A DNA stretch of 64,000 nucleotides. It comes from Novosphingobium sp. KCTC 2891. Its GTDB lineage: Bacteria > Pseudomonadota > Alphaproteobacteria > Sphingomonadales > Sphingomonadaceae. This document shows positions 35,305 to 43,206 of the stretch, in pieces. The DNA is taken from assembly GCF_025938155.1 (NCBI RefSeq), contig NZ_JAPCZG010000012.1, forward strand, positions 39,162 to 103,161, in the 5' to 3' direction. A program made the translations under genes and the position numbers. Numbering within the stretch: the first letter of the stretch is position 1; every line of letters begins with the position of its first letter. The notes beneath the pieces are model-generated. The model was not told where the DNA came from. It saw nothing but the letters and a program-made list of their open reading frames with translations, and did not search any database.

Positions 35305-36282
35305 TTGTCGAGTGACATAACGAACGGCCTTGGCGATATCGATCCAGAGTGGGCGCCGAACCCTGAAGAATTGCCCCGATGGTTTGTCGATGCCCTTGCC
35401 GTTCCCCGCGATGAAGGCTTCGTCGAGGTCGATGGCACCAGGATCCACTATTTCCGGTGGGGCCGCCGCGGAGCGCCACCGGTGTTGATGACCCATGGCT
35501 TCCTCGCCCACGCCCGCTGTTTCGCATTCATCGCGCCATTCCTCGCAAAGGATTACGACGTTGTGGCCTACGACCTGTCTGCGATGGGCGACAGCGCGGT
35601 GCGCGAAAATTGCGACTTAGCGGCGAGAGGCCGCGAAATGATCGGGGTGGCGCGGGCGCTGGGTCTGTTCGACGGCGCCCCGAAACCAGCGATCGTCGCG
35701 CACAGCTTCGGTGCCAGCGTCGCGCTGGAAGCGCTCGAACAATTGCCCGGAGGCTTTGCCGGTGCAGCCATTTGCGACATGATGACCCTGCGCCCCGCCA
35801 TGCTTGAAGCATTCTGGGCGGGCGGCCACACCAGCCCGGGTTCAGGCAATCCCGACAAGCCGCTCCGCATCTACCCGGACTTTGCGACTGCGCGCGGCCG
35901 TTACAAGCTATCGCCGCCGCAGCAAGTCGGGGAACCGTTCCTGTTCGACTATATGGCCTATCATTCGTTGCGAAGGGTCGAAGGCGGTTGGAGTTGGAAG
36001 TTCTCACCCGCAGTTTTCAAGCGCGACAATGCGCGCACCGATTGGCTTACAATCGGCACGAAACTTGTGGCGGCGCCAGGCCGCAAGGCGATCATCCATG
36101 GCGAGGAAAGCTTGCTGTTCACACGTGACTCGAGGGATTTCGTGCACGATCTTGGCGGAAAAGACATCCAGATAATCGCTGTTCCGGGAGCACGCCATCA
36201 CCTGATGCTCGATCAGCCGCTGGCTTTTGTGACCGCCGTGCGCGCTTTGCTGGCTCAATGGCATGAGGCCGCTTCGGACTGA
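35305..36282 (+). CDS. Alpha/beta hydrolase, putative ester/lactone hydrolase
   Basis: 325 residues, starting at TTG with GGAG about seven bases upstream. The fold is marked by VLMTHGFLAHARCF (oxyanion region), VVAYDLSAMGDSA, the nucleophile elbow AHSFGAS and a late PGARHHLMLDQP with the catalytic His. It ends the plus-strand operon. The position directly after a Baeyer-Villiger monooxygenase suggests it cleaves the ester or lactone that enzyme makes. The lid region between the nucleophile and the His is long. Confidence 0.82.
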   Translation: MSSDITNGLGDIDPEWAPNPEELPRWFVDALAVPRDEGFVEVDGTRIHYFRWGRRGAPPVLMTHGFLAHARCFAFIAPFLAKDYDVVAYDLSAMGDSAVRENCDLAARGREMIGVARALGLFDGAPKPAIVAHSFGASVALEALEQLPGGFAGAAICDMMTLRPAMLEAFWAGGHTSPGSGNPDKPLRIYPDFATARGRYKLSPPQQVGEPFLFDYMAYHSLRRVEGGWSWKFSPAVFKRDNARTDWLTIGTKLVAAPGRKAIIHGEESLLFTRDSRDFVHDLGGKDIQIIAVPGARHHLMLDQPLAFVTAVRALLAQWHEAASD

Positions 36283-36342
36283 GGTGAGGAGGCTTCGGAA
36301 TCACCCAAGTTCCAAGACTGTTGATCATGCGATGGTCAGGCC

Positions 36343-37119
36343 TCAACCGACAATTTCAACAACGGGACCATAACCAGCATTGTCGGGTATGACGAGGACG
36401 CGCTGGCCGTTCCGTTCTTCAAGCCGGGGAAGCACGGTAACGAGTGGCCGCTCTTCGGCGCGACGCAGACAGTCCGACGCATCGCTTGCTTCGGAAAGCA
36501 ACTGCACATTCATCCGGGTCGGGAAAATGACCGTTCGTTCGCCGCTTCCGGCTAGGCGCAAAACATCCCTTGGAGCTATCCATTCGGCATCGACGGTTTC
36601 ATGACCGTCGCAAGCGGCGACTTGATTGGCGGGGGCATGGACGACGTAGAAAAAGGTGTCGAAGCGCTTTGGCATGATTGGCGGCGTGATCCAGCGCGCA
36701 AATACCCTCAATGCATCAAGCCGCAATTGTACACCAAGGTCGCGCACAACGTCGAGGAAGGCCAGATCTCCCCGATCTACGGCGCTGCGCACCGCTGGTT
36801 CACAGCTGTGCTCGAAAAGCCTGCCGTCACGGTGGTGGGCAAGGAGAATTCCCGCCTCTTCGAATACTTCGCGAATCGCGGCGATCCGAAGTTTCCGCTG
36901 CACCTCGTCGAATTGGGGCCACCCAGTACAGTGTTCGGCCCAGGCAGGATCTGCATCCCGGTCGTGCAGTTTGCCGCCAGGAAAGACGAGCGCGCCTGAG
37001 GCAAAATCTATCTGCTGGTGCCGCTTGACCATCAGCACCTGAAACTCAGGCTCATCGCGTAGAAGCAGAATGGTGGCTGCCAGTTTGGGCTCGAGTGCTG
37101 ACTCTTCGTGGTGCATCAT
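36343..37119 (-). CDS. NUDIX-family hydrolase
   Basis: About 258 residues. The NUDIX region begins at LVFPGGKL and continues through an inserted loop to AAIREVFEEAGILL, which has the REVxEExG core. The start pair ATGATG at 37119/37116 follows AGAAGGAAGAG; the reading frame upstream has no family similarity. Similar long NUDIX proteins (NUDT19 type) hydrolyse CoA or CoA esters, which would suit a window rich in CoA metabolism, but that role is inference. Convergent with the preceding operon and apparently transcribed alone. Confidence 0.75.
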   Translation of the reverse strand: MMHHEESALEPKLAATILLLRDEPEFQVLMVKRHQQIDFASGALVFPGGKLHDRDADPAWAEHCTGWPQFDEVQRKLRIAAIREVFEEAGILLAHHRDGRLFEHSCEPAVRSAVDRGDLAFLDVVRDLGVQLRLDALRVFARWITPPIMPKRFDTFFYVVHAPANQVAACDGHETVDAEWIAPRDVLRLAGSGERTVIFPTRMNVQLLSEASDASDCLRRAEERPLVTVLPRLEERNGQRVLVIPDNAGYGPVVEIVG

Positions 37120-37129
37120 GCTCTTCCTT

Positions 37130-37297
37130 CTACTGTCGTGCCGACCGATCGGGAGCAGGCCAAAAAGCCCGGCCGGCCGCCGAGCTCGAACCGAATCCCC
37201 TGATGGCGTCGAGCAAGTCAGCTTTCCCGGGCCCAATCGGAATTTCCACTCCGCTATAGAGGCGCAGAATGATCTTGAATTGCTTGGGCGAGGACAT
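37130..37297 (-). pseudogene. Truncated ModE-type winged-helix gene
   Basis: A 55-codon frame reads MSSPKQFKIILRLYSG, then EIPIGPGKADLLDAIRGFGSSSAAGRAF, matching the N-terminus of molybdate-type winged-helix regulators (pattern: LGPGKA-LLEAI---GSISAAARAM). After about 44 residues the similarity ends and the frame closes at TAG 37130-37132. The recognition helix and everything after it are missing. It is a deletion stub lying just upstream of the NUDIX gene, in the same direction. Confidence 0.55.
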
Positions 37298-37343
37298 GGT
37301 CAGGATCCTACTTCGGCTTCTCCAGGAAAGGCAACCCGGGCAA

Positions 37344-37640
37344 CTATTCGGCGGCGATCAATCGCAGCGCCATCGCTTGTGAAATCACCCTTCGGACTCC
37401 CTCAGGGGACCAGGACAGCCCGCCGCGCGGCGTCGGCTCGCGTAGGTCGCGCGACAGCCAGGACGCAATATCGCGGAGCGAACTACCTGGGTGAGTCTTG
37501 AGCCGATCAGCCACGAGGCGGGCTGCTCTGGTATCTGCGGGCGGCCGAGGTGCGACTTTAAGGATCGCTGGCTCGGCATAGCCTTCCCGAACCAAGGTCC
37601 GGCATGCCTTAACAAGTGTGCGTTCACTGAACGACCGCAC
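37344..37640 (-). pseudogene. Fragment resembling the C-terminus of a serine recombinase, cut by a transposon
   Basis: 98 codons, best segment SSLRDIASWLSRDLREPTPRGG followed by WSPEGVRRVI, which fits the SLRxIAxxL...TPRGGxW...VxRVL pattern seen near the C-terminus of resolvases. The frame has no stop codon before the presumed left end of the Tn5053-like transposon at 37644, so its 5' part was probably lost when that element arrived or by a later deletion. A GTG at 37640 is available but need not be a true start. Family assignment is weak. Confidence 0.35.
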
Positions 37641-37643
37641 TGG

Positions 37644-37720
37644 TGTGGTGCGCCAAAGTTGACGTCACCGCCGGCCAACCTTGTGGCCTGCCATGTGCCA
37701 AAATTGCTGACATTGCGACA
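37644..37720. repeat. Left end of Tn5053-like transposon
   Basis: Two related binding-site copies lie here: TGTGGTGCGCCAAAGTTGAC at 37644-37663, and GTGCCAAAATTGCTGACATT at 37695-37714 followed by GCGACA. The inner copy shares the CAAAATT and GACATT cores with the right end. This defines the boundary by sequence resemblance only. Confidence 0.55.
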
Positions 37721-37761
37721 CACGCATTTACACGCTCCCGATTTGAATTACCTTCCCGGCG

Positions 37762-39012
37762 ATGTCCGCGATCCCTTCCTGGCGTGTCGGTTTCGAATTG
37801 GAGGTCATCCTCGGCGACTTGGGCGATCCCCGTTTCGAGCGAGAGCTCCGCGAGGGTGAACCCATGGACGAAGCTTCGCCGGCCTTCTGCCGAGTCTTCG
37901 CATCAAAATTGCGCGAGCGTACGGGGCGGACTTGGTCGGCCCCATCCAAAGCCCCGCAGCGACCTGGCTTCTACGTTGTCCCGGAATATGGGTTGGACCC
38001 ACTAAATTGGCCGGAAGGCCGCCTTGCCGGCGTGGAACTGCTGACCCCTCCGCTGCCTCTTGAGGAGGCGGAGACGATCAGAACCGAGCACTGCGAGGTA
38101 ATTTATGAGATCGACGGCGATTTCAATTTCTTCGCCAGTGAGCATACCGATGGCTGCGGTTGGCACATCAACATCGATGCCGGCGATGGTTTCCGGCTCG
38201 ATCCGGACCGCTTTATCCTCGGAGTCGATGAGCTACTGCTGCTCGCGAATAACGATCGGCTGTTCAGCCGCTACACTGGCCTGCAACGCCATGCCGTAGG
38301 CGTTCCGCTGCTGCGACATTTGGCGCAAGATCCGAAAGGCAAGTTCCTACTCGGGACGGCCCTCAGAAATCTGCTCGATGCGACTGCCGGACGCGACAAG
38401 GGTTACGCCGCCAATTTTGCCAAACTGCTCAAGGGCTATGTCGAGCTGCGTCATTTCAGCGCGGAATCGTTCTTCAACGGCCCCCATCTCATCGAGCAAC
38501 TCGAACGAATTCCCGCAGCCTTCGAAGTCTGGCCCGCCCACAGCCATCCCTTCGAGCAGGCCTTTCGTCGCAAGTTTTTGTTGCTGTCCCGCTGGCTTGC
38601 CCGCACTCGAAACAAGCTCACATGGGACCTTACCCACGGCCTGGTGGCCGCCTCAGGTCGCGTCCATTTCGCCGGAGAGCCGCTCGGTCATTTAAAGGCC
38701 GACGGATTGCTCGAACTCAATCTCTACGGGCACGGCGAGTACGAGTATGTCGCCACCATCCGCAACATTGTCCTTTCCGATATTCCCGAAGCAATCGCCT
38801 TGCTCGCACTCGATCTTGCCGAATTGCACAATTTCGGCGTCCGGCAGCGTGCCAGCAGCAACAAAGCCTTTCAGCGGGCGATGCTTCAGCTGGCCGGACA
38901 ACTGAGAAAGGTGCCTGGCCTTTCGAGTTCAGCGCAGCTGGAAGAATTGGCGAAAGCCGAGACGCTGCGACGGGCGATGCATCCGCAATTCTATACCAAG
39001 GCCGGGCCATAA
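37762..39012 (+). CDS. Putative amidoligase family protein
   Basis: 416 residues. The N-terminus has VGFELEVILGD and, after an insert, AGVELLTPPLPLEEAE and GCGWHINIDAGDG, the GxELE, ELxTPP and HxN-type motifs of the putative amidoligase family (glutamine-synthetase/ATP-grasp-like COOH-NH2 ligases). A later RHFSAESFF and a helical C-terminus follow. Members are thought to form amide or isopeptide bonds, some with peptide or protein targets. Here it is the first cargo gene inside a transposon, 12 bases from a convergent tyrosine recombinase gene. No GGCT-type or peptidase partner lies next to it. Substrate unknown. Confidence 0.6.
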   Translation: MSAIPSWRVGFELEVILGDLGDPRFERELREGEPMDEASPAFCRVFASKLRERTGRTWSAPSKAPQRPGFYVVPEYGLDPLNWPEGRLAGVELLTPPLPLEEAETIRTEHCEVIYEIDGDFNFFASEHTDGCGWHINIDAGDGFRLDPDRFILGVDELLLLANNDRLFSRYTGLQRHAVGVPLLRHLAQDPKGKFLLGTALRNLLDATAGRDKGYAANFAKLLKGYVELRHFSAESFFNGPHLIEQLERIPAAFEVWPAHSHPFEQAFRRKFLLLSRWLARTRNKLTWDLTHGLVAASGRVHFAGEPLGHLKADGLLELNLYGHGEYEYVATIRNIVLSDIPEAIALLALDLAELHNFGVRQRASSNKAFQRAMLQLAGQLRKVPGLSSSAQLEELAKAETLRRAMHPQFYTKAGP

Positions 39013-39023
39013 CGTGATGGCAC

Positions 39024-40205
39024 TCACTGGTTCGCTGTGGGCCGCGCCACCAAGGGTGCCTCGCTGTCGCGCAAGCGTCCCAGCACCCGTGCCGCCGCAT
39101 TATTGCCCACGGCCAGTTCGCGCGCGTAGCGGAGGGCAGTGGTGGGAGAAGACCAACGCAGCGCCAGGGCAATCCCCGCGCCATCCTCCCCGGCCGCAAA
39201 CAGGTCCTGGGTCAGCCCGACCCGGAACGAATGGGCGCTCAGGGAGCGAACCGCGGCTCCCTCCATTCCGAGTTCGAGCTCGACGTGGCCGAGATCTACA
39301 GCCTCGAGCACCCGGCGACGCAGGATGGCGACCACCCCTTGGCGGGTCAGCGGCTTGGCACCGATGTAGTGCCGGACCACCTGCTGGCCCGCCGGATCTG
39401 GAGGACTGGTCAGCACATTGATACGCCGAAACACCGGGCCTTCGCTGAGGCCACTTGCCAGTAACCAGGCTGACACGCGTGCCATGGTATCGGGCGACAG
39501 CCAGGCCTTAGCCCCCTCCCCCAACTGGTCAGTCTTGGAATAGGCAATGTCCAATCGGCCGCTGCCGTCACCAACCTGCCGCAGATCCGCCACCGCCGCT
39601 GCGACGAGTTCAGAGACCCGCAAGCCAGCGTCGTAGGCAAGGCTGATCAATGCGGCGTCACGCAAACCGATGATGTCGGTGCCGCACGAGGCGAGCAGCG
39701 CCTTGACCGTCACTCCTTCGGGAGCCCCCTGCCCTTCGAGCATCTCTTCACCAAGCCGGAGCGGCGCAGCCTGCCGCTGGCGTTGCCGCTTGTCGCGACG
39801 GATGCCCTTCAGCGTGTCGCGCACCATACCGGCCTGGGTCGGCAGAGGCTCCTTTTCTCCGAAGCCCAGAATGCGGTGCACCCGGGCAATGCTGGCAATC
39901 CGGCGCGCCAGCGTGGCGGGCTTCGCGGGGCGCCGCGTGTCCGAACCCTTGGAAAGCCAGTGGAGGTAATGAACCAAGTTCTCCGGCTCGGCGGGCACAG
40001 CCCAGACGGCCGGTCGACGCCTTGCGCACCAGGCTAGGTAGCACTTGAGGTCGGCAGTGATCGCAGCCTTGGTCGCCGGCGCCATCGCCTTGACCGCCGC
40101 CTCGAGCCCAATCGCGCTGGCGCCGCATGCATCGACCAGCGGCGCGTATCGCTGCAGCACCAGCTCGACCGCGGACGGAAACGGCTGATCAGGTCCTGCG
40201 AGCAT
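39024..40205 (-). CDS. Tyrosine recombinase / phage-type integrase
   Basis: 393 residues. The N-terminal SAM-like core-binding domain spans about 40-140 (TKAAITADLKCYLAWCARR). The catalytic domain has the first Arg in AYDAGLRVSELVAA, the HxxR box in LSAHSFRVGLTQDL and the nucleophile Tyr in ALRYARELAVGNNAA. All six catalytic positions appear present. It lies inside the tni transposon and its promoter region holds two inverted repeats. It may serve cointegrate resolution in place of the missing TniR resolvase, or be an independent passenger. Confidence 0.88.
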   Translation of the reverse strand: MLAGPDQPFPSAVELVLQRYAPLVDACGASAIGLEAAVKAMAPATKAAITADLKCYLAWCARRRPAVWAVPAEPENLVHYLHWLSKGSDTRRPAKPATLARRIASIARVHRILGFGEKEPLPTQAGMVRDTLKGIRRDKRQRQRQAAPLRLGEEMLEGQGAPEGVTVKALLASCGTDIIGLRDAALISLAYDAGLRVSELVAAAVADLRQVGDGSGRLDIAYSKTDQLGEGAKAWLSPDTMARVSAWLLASGLSEGPVFRRINVLTSPPDPAGQQVVRHYIGAKPLTRQGVVAILRRRVLEAVDLGHVELELGMEGAAVRSLSAHSFRVGLTQDLFAAGEDGAGIALALRWSSPTTALRYARELAVGNNAAARVLGRLRDSEAPLVARPTANQ

Positions 40206-40242
40206 CGGTGTTTTCGGCGGGTTTCACCGGTTCTTTTTGGGC

Positions 40243-40388
40243 AAAATCGGTCCTGTCGGCAACACCGATTTTACCATAAGGTTCAATTATGGAAAGTCCG
40301 GGTATTTCGTGCCCGGAATGATGGGATACCAAACTGTATGTTTAGTGAACTCTCGGGTTGACCCGATTTGCCGCCCCGGCTAACCCGA
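40243..40388. promoter_or_regulatory. Inverted repeats upstream of the tyrosine recombinase, candidate recombination or operator site
   Basis: The 211-base gap between the divergent recombinase and winged-helix genes holds AAAATCGGT (40243-40251) and ACCGATTTT (40264-40272), a 9-bp perfect inverted repeat with a 12-base centre, and TCGGGTT (40353-40359) with AACCCGA (40382-40388). The 9+12+9 layout is that of a core site for tyrosine recombinases, though a rho-independent terminator or operator would look alike. No protein evidence links it to the neighbouring recombinase. Confidence 0.35.
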
Positions 40389-40416
40389 CCGAGGCAGCAA
40401 AAGGGGGGGCATTCGC

Positions 40417-41385
40417 TTGAGCAGCGCGATCGACGCCGGCCCCATCGCCTTCCGGATCGGCCAGATCGACGCTCTGGCCAGGTGTCTGCTCGCCTCTCCC
40501 ACCACTTATCCCGCGGAAACGCGGACCGCGCTGGCGCTCCGCTGGCTCCGCCGCGCCTGGGAACAGTACCGCCAGGACCGCGCGATCACGCTCGGGCCCG
40601 CGTTGATCGGCGCGGAATGCGCCGCGGAGCGCAACGCCTTCCTCACCCTGCTCGAGCGCGCCCTGCCGCCTCGCGAAAAGCCGCTCACGCAGGCGATCCG
40701 CATGGTGCGCAAGATCGCCATCCGGCCGATGGTCAGCGAGGCCACCGAGACCCAGGCGATCGTCGTGGCGAGCATGGGGGATCTCGACGCGGTGCTCGAG
40801 GCGGTGGCCCAAGAGAAGCTGCCCGGCGATCCGCTCGAGCGACTGCTCGGCCTGGTAGACAGGTTTAGATACTCGAGCGGCGTTCAGGCAGACGCCCTGT
40901 CCGCCACCGCGCGAACCCCCTGCTGGGCGATCAACCTCGTCGCCACGGCGCTTGGGTCAGCGTTCCGGTTGAGCGAGAAACCCCTCCCCTTCCCCGGCAT
41001 CGTCCAGCGCCGGCTGTTCCGCGCCGACCGCGACCGCGACGAACGGCGCACCGCCGCGCGGGAGAGTCTGCTCGATGCCCTCCACGACACCGCTTGCGAA
41101 ATCGCCCGCATGCCCCGCGCCGCCGAAATCTTCGCGCGCGAATTTCCGAACCAGCGGTCGAACTCACGGCTTTCGCTCGCCTGGATGCTGCTGTTCGCAT
41201 TTGGCGCCCTCACCCCGGCCCAGCTCGCCCGCGCGCTCCCCGCGACCAAAGCCGGAGCCGCCAAGCTACTTCGACAACTCGAAGCCAGGCATCTCGCGAA
41301 CCATCAAGGGCCGTTCGCAACCTTTGCATGCGCGATTACGATACCCATGGCCTTGCCTGACTGGCGCTACCAAACAGATCGCTAG
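40417..41385 (+). CDS. Hypothetical protein with C-terminal winged-helix domain
   Basis: 322 residues, no name recognised. The start is TTG at 40417, supported by an AGGGGGGG site about six to eight bases upstream. The protein is Ala/Arg-rich and mostly helical. Residues about 265-305 (LFAFGALTPAQLARALPATKAGAAKLLRQLEARHL) read as a winged helix-turn-helix. The truncated protein at 45024-45782 has a closely similar C-terminal segment (LISALGPLTRAELARALDV), so the two are probably distant paralogues. The last 50 bases overlap the convergent tniQ gene. A regulatory or plasmid-maintenance role is plausible, not shown. Confidence 0.6.
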   Translation: MSSAIDAGPIAFRIGQIDALARCLLASPTTYPAETRTALALRWLRRAWEQYRQDRAITLGPALIGAECAAERNAFLTLLERALPPREKPLTQAIRMVRKIAIRPMVSEATETQAIVVASMGDLDAVLEAVAQEKLPGDPLERLLGLVDRFRYSSGVQADALSATARTPCWAINLVATALGSAFRLSEKPLPFPGIVQRRLFRADRDRDERRTAARESLLDALHDTACEIARMPRAAEIFAREFPNQRSNSRLSLAWMLLFAFGALTPAQLARALPATKAGAAKLLRQLEARHLANHQGPFATFACAITIPMALPDWRYQTDR

Positions 41386-42379
41386 GCTGCCAGGCTGTTG
41401 TCGCGGGACGAGGAAACCGATCGAGGCGCGCGAATAACGCCGCCAGTTCCCTCTCCCTGTCCCGGCGCTGCTGCACCGCGCCGTATGCGGCGAACAGTGC
41501 AAAGATATCGCAAGTCCATGCGGATTTGGGTTTGGAAGGCCTGCAGGTCCGCAGCCGCAATGCGCCTCGAACCGGTGGTTTGGTTCCGCCACCAGGTAGC
41601 GGCCGCTCTGGCAGCTTGGCCGCGATCATGCGCTCAAATCGACGCGCGCTGTAGGAACGCGAGCTGTGCGCCAGGGCCAGCATCGCGATCCGATCACTCG
41701 CAAAATGGTATTGATTGACTGCAAACCGGGCCTGATAGGCCGGGTATGGCGGGACGAGCCCCTCCCAATTACCGGGTGCGATCAGGTAATCAAGGACGGC
41801 GTTGTTTTGCGCACGCGCGTGCGCATTCGGCCTGATTTTCAATAGAATCTTACGAGATCGTATGGCCGCATACGCCAAAAATGCCTGAAGCGGCCGTCCC
41901 CTGGAGTCTGGCGGAATGGTCCGCATGTCGCTGAGCGGCAACCCGTGCCTCCTGCATCGCCAGCTCGCCCGCAAAATCCATTCCCGGCGCACGATCAAAG
42001 GTTCACCTGCCCGCTGCGCCTCGTACCAACATTGCGCGCAGACGTAACGGCGATGCGGACCTGGCAGGAGCGCACCCGCCTCGCACCGGACAAACATCGC
42101 CATGATCTGCTCGGGATCAACCTCGACCGCCCAGGCAAGCCGCTTCACCATCGCTTCGCAGGCGGAATGCCGTGCCGGATCGAGACCGCCCTGCCCCCGC
42201 GCCAAATCCAGGCCCGCCAAAACCGGATCGATCTGCAGATGGCGGAAAAGCTGTGACCGGCTCACCTGGTGCGCGACGGTCAAACGGTTCAACCACGAGT
42301 CGAACGCTTCATGTCGGCGCGGCTTTATCGGGAACGCCAGCGTCTCGGGCTCGAGGTTTGGCGACCATTTGCGAGCCAT
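41336..42379 (-). CDS. tniQ: TniQ family transposition protein
   Basis: 347 residues. The N-terminus FPIKPRRHEAFDSWLNRLTVAHQVSRSQLFRHL is the TniQ start, followed by a zinc finger with CAQCW and a later SWRCRRHGLPL (CxxC...CxxH). In Tn7 and CRISPR-associated relatives TniQ links target recognition to the transposase ATPase; in Tn5053-type elements it is needed for transposition itself. The ATG overlaps the tniB stop (ATGA). The 3' end overlaps the winged-helix gene on the other strand. The size suits Tn5053-like TniQ proteins; no large fused domain is present. Confidence 0.85.
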   Translation of the reverse strand: MARKWSPNLEPETLAFPIKPRRHEAFDSWLNRLTVAHQVSRSQLFRHLQIDPVLAGLDLARGQGGLDPARHSACEAMVKRLAWAVEVDPEQIMAMFVRCEAGALLPGPHRRYVCAQCWYEAQRAGEPLIVRREWILRASWRCRRHGLPLSDMRTIPPDSRGRPLQAFLAYAAIRSRKILLKIRPNAHARAQNNAVLDYLIAPGNWEGLVPPYPAYQARFAVNQYHFASDRIAMLALAHSSRSYSARRFERMIAAKLPERPLPGGGTKPPVRGALRLRTCRPSKPKSAWTCDIFALFAAYGAVQQRRDRERELAALFARLDRFPRPATTAWQPSDLFGSASQARPWVS

Positions 42380-43206
42380 CAAGCCAGAGCCGGGAGCATC
42401 GCCGCTGCGGCGCGCAGATCATCAAACTCGACCCGCTGGCGACCATCGTCTTTCGCAATCTTGCCACCCCAGTGCAGGAGGCGTTTGAAATTCCCGGTTA
42501 CGCCACGGCTGTGCCGCCAGATAAACTCGGCCGTATCAGGCTCAGAAAATCGATCCGGTTCAAGCATATGCATACCGCGAGCGAGGGCCAGAATCAGCTG
42601 CTGGGATGGCTCTCCTGGTGGCCAGAGCTTCAGTTTCAGGATGATGGAACGATAGGCAAGTTCAACATCCTCGGCAAAAATATCCGCTGCGACATCAAGG
42701 CCTGCAACCACCATCGGCACATTGCCCTCGCTCATCAGGAACCGAAAGGCATCGAGCGTATCGCGTCGCGCCTTGCCGCCAGCGGTGAGGATCGCGTGAA
42801 CGTTGTCGACCGCCACCAACCTGGTGCGCTGCCGACCGAGCAATTCGACAACTTTCAGATCGGCGATGCGATGGATGCTGGTGGTGATCGGCCAGCCCTG
42901 CTTCCAGAGCAGCGTCAAATTGATCTTCAGCGAGGTTGGGCTTGCGGGGATCACTGTCCGCAGCATCGGCGTATACCTTGCATCGTTCCAGCCAGAAGGT
43001 TGGGGGAAATCGAGGTCAATGCGCCGTTTCGCCTCCCGCAAAATCGAGGTTTTCCCCATACCTGATTGGCCAACGAGGATGATGACGGGCGGCCGCTCAT
43101 CCGGTTCATCATGCGCGACCCCAACCAGCGTATTGACCGCCTGCCGCGCCTCTTTGAAGTCAATCCAGAACGGCAATTTCGGCTGTGCAGGTTCTAATCC
43201 CTCCAT
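42379..43206 (-). CDS. tniB: TniB AAA+ transposition ATPase
   Basis: 275 residues from the ATG at 43206, with AAGGGTGG upstream; GTG 43215 is an alternative. Walker A is GQSGMGKTS at about 46-54, Walker B is LVAVDNVHAI, and later the sensor-like LMSEGNVPMVVAGL and SRGVTGNFKRLL appear. It is a TnsC/TniB-type regulator that chooses targets and activates TniA. It overlaps the end of tniA and the start of tniQ, so the three are one operon. Confidence 0.88.
   Translation of the reverse strand: MEGLEPAQPKLPFWIDFKEARQAVNTLVGVAHDEPDERPPVIILVGQSGMGKTSILREAKRRIDLDFPQPSGWNDARYTPMLRTVIPASPTSLKINLTLLWKQGWPITTSIHRIADLKVVELLGRQRTRLVAVDNVHAILTAGGKARRDTLDAFRFLMSEGNVPMVVAGLDVAADIFAEDVELAYRSIILKLKLWPPGEPSQQLILALARGMHMLEPDRFSEPDTAEFIWRHSRGVTGNFKRLLHWGGKIAKDDGRQRVEFDDLRAAAAMLPALA

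Noticed and set aside
41385..41400. Left transposon end directly after tniQ
   Set aside because: No TGT-starting sequence with CAAAATT/GACATT repeats was seen there, while 37644-37720 has two such copies.
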